A stretch of DNA of 64,000 nucleotides from Lepas anatifera (lineage: Eukaryota > Arthropoda > Thecostraca > Lepadidae). The translations under genes were made by a program, and so were the position numbers. Below the pieces are notes generated by a model. That model worked only from the letters and a program-made list of their open reading frames with translations. It made no database searches and was not told where the DNA came from. Below, piece by piece: positions 59,191-64,000 of this stretch; the stretch's first letter is position 1; each line of letters opens with the position of its first letter. The stretch spans positions 62,001-126,000 of the forward strand of contig JAOTON010002101.1 in the NCBI GenBank assembly GCA_034440635.1, written 5' to 3'.

Positions 59191-59565
59191 ATCGATCTGA
59201 GTGAGCCAAACAGTGACATGATATCGCCCCCTCCCATCAGCCTACCAACCACCCCCCCTTCGTCCCGGGCCCCCAAACGAATATCCTGGGTGCGCGCCTG
59301 GCTGCAAATGAAACAGTAAGAACGGTGTACTTCTTCAACAAATCTGTGTAGATTTACGCTGGCAAAAAGCAGAAAATGCAAGACAAATTCGAGGTTCCAA
59401 TCCTTTTGGGGAACGTCCCCACTGATAAGCAAGTACGGTGACAGGTGCCCCCCCACAACTACTACTCAGATACTATATACGAGGAAAATGCTCAGGGAAA
59501 GGCCCACCTGTTTCCTTTGCGCTAAGTCCTCCAGTAAAAGGTTTCTTGATCTTGCTCTGGTGCAG
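59191..59565. other. Anonymous sequence
   Basis: C-rich block at 59224-59270 may be the missing end of the preceding element. No gene is supported. Confidence 0.3.
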
Positions 59566-59750
59566 ATGCTGCCAGTCGCGATCCAAGTTTGCTCGGAGGA
59601 AATTTACGCAAGTTCCTCACACAGAACACTCTGAAGACATACCTGATTTCGAGGCAGAGTTCCAATGTCCACCGCGCACAAGACAGTTATCACACTCTCG
59701 TCGCGTACAATTATTCCCAGCTGATGAAACCAATATAACCAGCTTGCCAG
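59566..59750 (+). CDS. Candidate 185-nt coding exon
   Basis: The acceptor TTGATCTTGCTCTGGTGCAG and donor TTGCCAG|GTGCAA bracket a frame open for 61 codons, with KFTQVPHTEHSEDIPDFEAE, FQCPPRTRQLSHSRRV and QLFPADETNITSLP. The composition is charged and protein-like, with an N-glycosylation-type NIT. The frame also stays open past the donor to a stop at 59849, so it might be a terminal exon. Family not recognised. Confidence 0.3.
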
Positions 59751-59956
59751 GTGCAACACCCCGCATCCCAACGCAACTCCGACTACTGTCGCAAAACACG
59801 GCACTGGAAGCCGCAGCATGGCCGCTCAGAAGCGTTGCTACTGCCATCTAGTTAGAAGAATCTAAACTACTAGCGTAGTGGTACCGTGTCGGCGTCCCAC
59901 CGTACAGCAGGTGGCACTGCCGTGCATCAAGTGCCTAGCGCTCATAGGACCTTAGC

Positions 59957-60955
59957 CAGGGGCTCCGCCACGACTTTCGAGTTGGGAGGGGGCAAGCTCA
60001 TGGGGTTCTCCATCTGAAGGGGCCTCCTTTTCGAGGGGGCCTCCTAGGCAGCAATGGCGGATCCAGCTTTGGAGGACCAAAGAAATTGCCCAAAAGTTGA
60101 TAGCAAAACAAGTTTTTAGAACGATGGAGCTAGAATCAATTTCTTCTCCTTCAAAGCGGTAGGAATATTTCCACGAGACAAAATTGCCGAGCATTTATAT
60201 GTTGCTGGTCGTTGAAGGGGGATACACTATTTTGGGTTTGGGGGCATAGGCCCTTGGCCCCATGAACTAGCCAGTGTAAGGCACAATGATAATTCAATGA
60301 TAACGTAATAACGTATAGGTGCAAGGTATTCTGATGTAATCGTCCTCCTCTATCAACAAAAGAACCTCCCCTATCAATAAAGGGACCTTCTCTGTTACCA
60401 CCAGGGCCTCCTACATCGATACCAGGGAGACGGCATAGCTAAATCGGTCCCCTCTATCGATATCAGGGCCTCCTGGATCGCCCTCAAGGTCCTCCTTGAT
60501 CGCTCTCAGGGCCTCCTGGATCAACCTTAGGGCCTCCTCTATCGCTAGCAGGACCTCATCTTATGACAAAGGGCTTCCTCTGATGCTACCAGGGCCTACT
60601 CTATCTCCACCAGGGCCTTATCTATGGCCACCGGGACCTTTTATTTGGCCAATAGGGCCTCCTCTACTGTCATCAGGACATTTTGTTGCTGCCAACGGGG
60701 TCTCCTCTATCGCCAGCAGGACCTCCTCTATCGCCAAAAGGGCCTCATGTATCACCACTAGAGTCTCCTATATCACTGCCAGGGCCTCCTCTATAGCTAC
60801 CATGACCTTTAACAGGCCGAGTTGGCTTTCGGTATGTGTTTTACTGTGAAATTATCGTTTTTTTCGGGGAAAGGCCTCCAGCTGAAAGTTGGGGAGACTG
60901 TCCCCCTTCGCAAAGTTGGGGGACGCGTCCCCCGTCCCCCGTGGCGGAGCCCCTG
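59957..60955. mobile_element. 999-bp hAT-type non-autonomous transposon, perfect TIRs and 8-bp TSD
   Basis: Ends CAGGGGCTCCGCCAC and GTGGCGGAGCCCCTG are perfect 15-bp inverted repeats. ACCTTAGC flanks both sides (59949-59956 and 60956-60963). The interior is largely a minisatellite. No transposase is present, so it must have moved in trans. Confidence 0.95.
60340..60815. repeat. ~27-bp minisatellite inside the hAT element
   Basis: Repeated (A/C)AGGGCCTCCTCTATCG(C/A)(C/T)... units, about 17 of them, moderately diverged. Wholly internal to the transposon at 59957-60955. Confidence 0.85.
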
Positions 60956-60963
60956 ACCTTAGC

Positions 60964-61825
60964 ATCAACTTTCATTAAAGAGAGGCGCTGGATCCCATCG
61001 CTCAGAATTTCATCCTCACTGCTCGGAACATGGGTGGAGATCCCGAGGGGGAGGGGTCAGAACCCGGAACTCCCTGGAGTTTTGCTCTCCATCATGCTTT
61101 ATACCTATAGGGCTTGCATTGACGTCCCAGCGTCAACCTATCCAGGACCCCCTGATCGAGAAGAGATCTCTAGCCCAGGCTCGGGATATATGCAATCGCC
61201 ATTTTGCTACAGTTGGAATAAGCTTGGGACGGTGGGACGGATGCGTGAGGTGGAAACTGTCTATTTGGGTCTCTCTTGCGAAGGTGATGAAAATAATTGG
61301 AATTTTCCGGACGCTTATTTAGAAATATTCTCCCTGTTTAGTCCTTTGTTTTTTCCTCACCACCCAGCCACAGTGGTCGATGCGCAACAATATCCAGCAC
61401 CGATAAAAATTACCGATTTTGGGGAGGTGATTCATCAGATAGACGCATGCATTCTTTAGAAGCTTTGGTAATTGAACTAATACAACGCTTTATCTGGCAA
61501 ACAAAACCCTTTCAATCACAATATCTATAGCGAGTTAAAACGTGCTGGCGGTTGCAACACTTCTAGGAGGCACTGGGGGAGGGGGGGGGGTGAGGGGAGA
61601 GTTGGAGACACCGGGTCAGTCCCTGCTGCCACTCGCCAAGTACATACCAAGCACTGCGCAACACAATCTTGTAAGGAACTCAACGAGAGGACACCGGCTG
61701 CTGCCCTGACGGTGCCTCGCACAGTCAGTGCGGAGAGTTTCAACAGGCGCGGCAAGCAAGCACAGTCCTTAGGCGATTTCATGACCACTACTGAGCCTTT
61801 ATGTTGGTTCAGGGGAAAATGCTGC
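60964..61825. other. ORF-containing anonymous sequence
   Basis: A plus-strand frame is open from inside the hAT element to 61459, 207 codons in all, but its first part is transposon and no domain is visible (RMREVETVYLGLSCEGDE and NNWNFPDAYLEIFSLFSPL among its pieces). In a window this size one such ORF by chance is believable. A second frame (61119-61322) competes. Confidence 0.3.
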
Positions 61826-61839
61826 TATATATATATACA

Positions 61840-61891
<52 letters not shown>

Positions 61892-61915
61892 ATATATACA
61901 TATATTTAAATAAAT

Positions 61916-61957
<42 letters not shown>
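61826..61957. repeat. (TA)n microsatellite
   Basis: AT/TA dinucleotide run with a few interruptions (ACAG, GTATATATG, TTTAAATAAATAAA). Confidence 0.95.
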
Positions 61958-61959
<2 letters not shown>

Positions 61960-62517
61960 CATATTTTTATTCCATGATGTCGCCGTACAGATGTGGCTTT
62001 TTCAGTGTCACGGACTCTCCTGTCTAAAATTTCCTGAATGGAGATTTTAAAGGGTAGCTCTGACTTTTATCATGGGATTGGAACTGAAATAGCAGTTCAG
62101 AATAGCAGTTAGCATAAATTTAAGCTGAATAACGTGCTGAGATATCCCTACTGGCATATTCCGTTTTACATAAAGCACTCGGTAGCAAACTTCTGCCTAA
62201 TTCAAAGTTAAATTTAAAGAGCACTAAATCCGTAACTCGAGCCATAAAGAAATCCCCTTCCATCTGGTTGCAGGACTTTCCAGGGGTATGTATTTCTATC
62301 TCTTTGGACGTGCTCTGGCAGCCCGAAACCTGGCACATCATTGGTGGTGTTAGGGTACCCCCAATGATGTGTTGTGTACACCCAATAGTGATTTGAGCAG
62401 GCACCCTGAGCGAAAAGAAGAAGCAACGTGTTAATGAAGTGCTTAAAATGGAAATCAACAAATTCTCCGAAATTATCGAGCCACATCCACGGGAGGATTT
62501 AGGGTGGGGGGGAGGGA
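61958..62517. other. Anonymous sequence
   Basis: A minus-strand ORF at 62120-62599 has no recognisable domain and runs into the next transposon. AATGATGTG and CATCATTGG flank a short inverted similarity near 62336-62372. Confidence 0.3.
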
Positions 62518-62521
62518 TTAA

Positions 62522-63555
62522 GCCTCGCCCCACCGGGGCCATCGATGGCCCCCTCCTAAGGATTTTCCGGGATAGCAGAAAAACTACGAGGCGCAGCACC
62601 GCGGTTGAGGGCTCTATCTCTCACCACATCATTTTCCCACCATCCCTGAAGTTTTTTATCCCGGGTCACCCAAGGTCAGGTCACCAGGTGAGGTCAACAA
62701 AGGTCACCTCACTTCAACTTCTGAGCTCTATAAGAGCTACATTTCGAACTCGATCGATTTGAAACTTCCTACAATTTATCACCCCTCCAGGGTCTACAAG
62801 GTGAATATCCGGGATTTTTCCATTTCGTGATCTGAGGTCAGGTCACGAGGTGACCTCTCCCATTGAAAAAGCTTGGGGAAAAGCTGTCTTATGATCTAAA
62901 AGTCAGAAAAACGATTGAAAATGCTCGGCTTACTCGGAAAAGCGTTCATAGACACCCTTTCACGGATCCCAGGGGCCATATTTTCCCTTGGACCACTCCA
63001 AGGTCATCCAACGTCACCAGGGGTCAAAAACAGTATTTTGACTATAACTTTTAACCTAATTAAGCTAGAGCGCTGAATCAAACACCATCGTGTATTTCTT
63101 GTCACTGGCTTTCATCTGATATACGGCAAGGTCACATTCTGATGTTTCGTGACCTTCAGGTCATATTAGGTCACGAGGTGACCTCTGGAGGTCAAACCAC
63201 TGGCGGAAGGTCTTTATGTTCCACATAGCGGAAAAAGGTGTGGCATTTTCCTATCAAATGTACTTTACCAAATCTCAATAGCTCTAATGTCATAAGAGTT
63301 ATGCCCAGTTTGCTTAATCATTGCATATTTGAGTGAAAATAGCCGATCTTGACCTAATTTGACCTCTGGAGGTCAAACCATTGACCTGAGCACTAAAACA
63401 TGCGAGTTAATTTATTACTGAATTCACCGAGCTTTCTAGTGCACTTTGCAGATTTGCGCTAACGCCCATATTTTCGTATTTTCGGAGTTAGAGGGGGGGC
63501 ATCGATGGCCCCCCGGTGGGGCGAAGGTGGCGCCGGACCCCCGGTGGGACGCGGG
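62522..63555 (+). mobile_element. 1.03-kb AGGTCA-rich element with intact TTAA borders
   Basis: TTAA at 62518-62521 and 63556-63559. The termini GCCTCGCCCCACCGGGGCC and CCCGGTGGGACGCGGG are inverted. Just inside both ends is GGCCATCGATGGCCCC or GGGGCATCGATGGCCCC. It has many AGGTCA/TGACCT half-sites and no ORF. Copies of the family at 22071, 29229, 51577 and 58120 share the termini or inner blocks. Confidence 0.85.
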
Positions 63556-63559
63556 TTAA

Positions 63560-64000
63560 ACATTTTGAACATATTCAAAAACCTAGCCGTTCAAAAGCTG
63601 GCGTCGCTCGAAATAGTTTATCTAAAATTGATTGATGTTCCTAAGTGTCCTCTCCCACCTCGAACCCAAATTTCCATGTGCTGTAGGTACTGTTTCGGTC
63701 AATACAAAGTTTCCGGACTGTAAAATCAAAACATACCAAATAATATTTCTTTTGCTAAGATTCGCCATTTGTAATAGGTACTTGACATAACTTGTGAGGT
63801 CACTCACTGGGCCCGTTCCGACAAATCAGGTATGATTCTAAAGGTGAGTGCTGGACTTCTTAATCTAATAGCAAATGAAATAAAAACAAATAGCATTAAT
63901 CAACAATAACTAACTAGGAACGCGAGGTAATCCGGAAGGTAAACAGCGGAGGATCTTGGCATACAAACTAATTGTCGTGCCTCAAAATAGAAAGTCGGAC
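63560..64000. other. Anonymous sequence to the window edge
   Basis: A donor-like TCTAAAG|GTGAGT at 63841 has no paired acceptor that leaves a clear frame. No gene is claimed. Confidence 0.3.

Noticed and set aside
60836..61459. 207-codon plus-strand ORF
   Set aside because: Starts inside the hAT transposon, shows no domain, and one ORF of this size is within chance expectation for the window.

Overview
This is eukaryotic, almost certainly invertebrate animal, nuclear DNA. No long ORF runs outside simple repeats. The few coding-like pieces are short, with splice-site-like borders. Most recognisable structure is DNA transposons, mainly non-autonomous ones with terminal inverted repeats (TIRs) and readable target-site duplications (TSDs), plus micro- and minisatellites. 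There are no operons, prokaryotic signals or CRISPR arrays. The best gene fragment is a minus-strand exon at 10910-11433. Its Ser/Pro-rich 112-residue start ends in SSYDPYSP and a phase-1 donor, resembling the isoform-specific A/B domain of an arthropod ecdysone receptor. With the very long (GA)n tract this suggests an arthropod, perhaps a crustacean or chelicerate. That is inference, not proof.

Layout. 0-12 kb: a fresh 417-bp tandem duplication, a 49-nt candidate exon, several hAT-like miniature elements, a candidate promoter and first exon at 9.27-9.42 kb, and the EcR-like exon. 12-26 kb: TA-flanked MITEs, a 67-bp minisatellite, 429 bp of pure GA, a 1.24-kb AGGTCA-rich element, an 883-bp hAT-type element with a perfect 8-bp TSD, and candidate minus-strand exons. 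26-41 kb: mostly anonymous sequence, another AGGTCA-rich element, a symmetric 102-nt candidate exon, a CpG-rich candidate first exon at 34.1 kb, and a 20-bp minisatellite with a 140-bp higher-order period. 42-44 kb: two ~0.9-kb TTAA-flanked elements in inverted orientation, both rich in TCAAGGTCA. 45-51 kb: a membrane-protein-like ORF and more MITEs. 51.6-57 kb: a nest in which a 4.12-kb transposon with a perfect 9-bp TSD, ~0.81-kb inverted repeats and a decayed DDE-type transposase gene sits inside an older AGGTCA-rich element. 57-64 kb: degenerate minisatellites, two more AGGTCA-rich elements (one carrying a nested TA MITE), a 999-bp hAT-type element with perfect TIRs and TSD, and a TA microsatellite.

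At least four transposon classes have shaped the window: TTAA-specific (piggyBac/Kolobok-like), hAT-like (8-bp TSD), TA-specific (Tc1/mariner-like) and one 9-bp-TSD family. Candidate exons are listed separately at modest confidence. Nothing shows which belong to the same gene, and none except the receptor-like one can be named.
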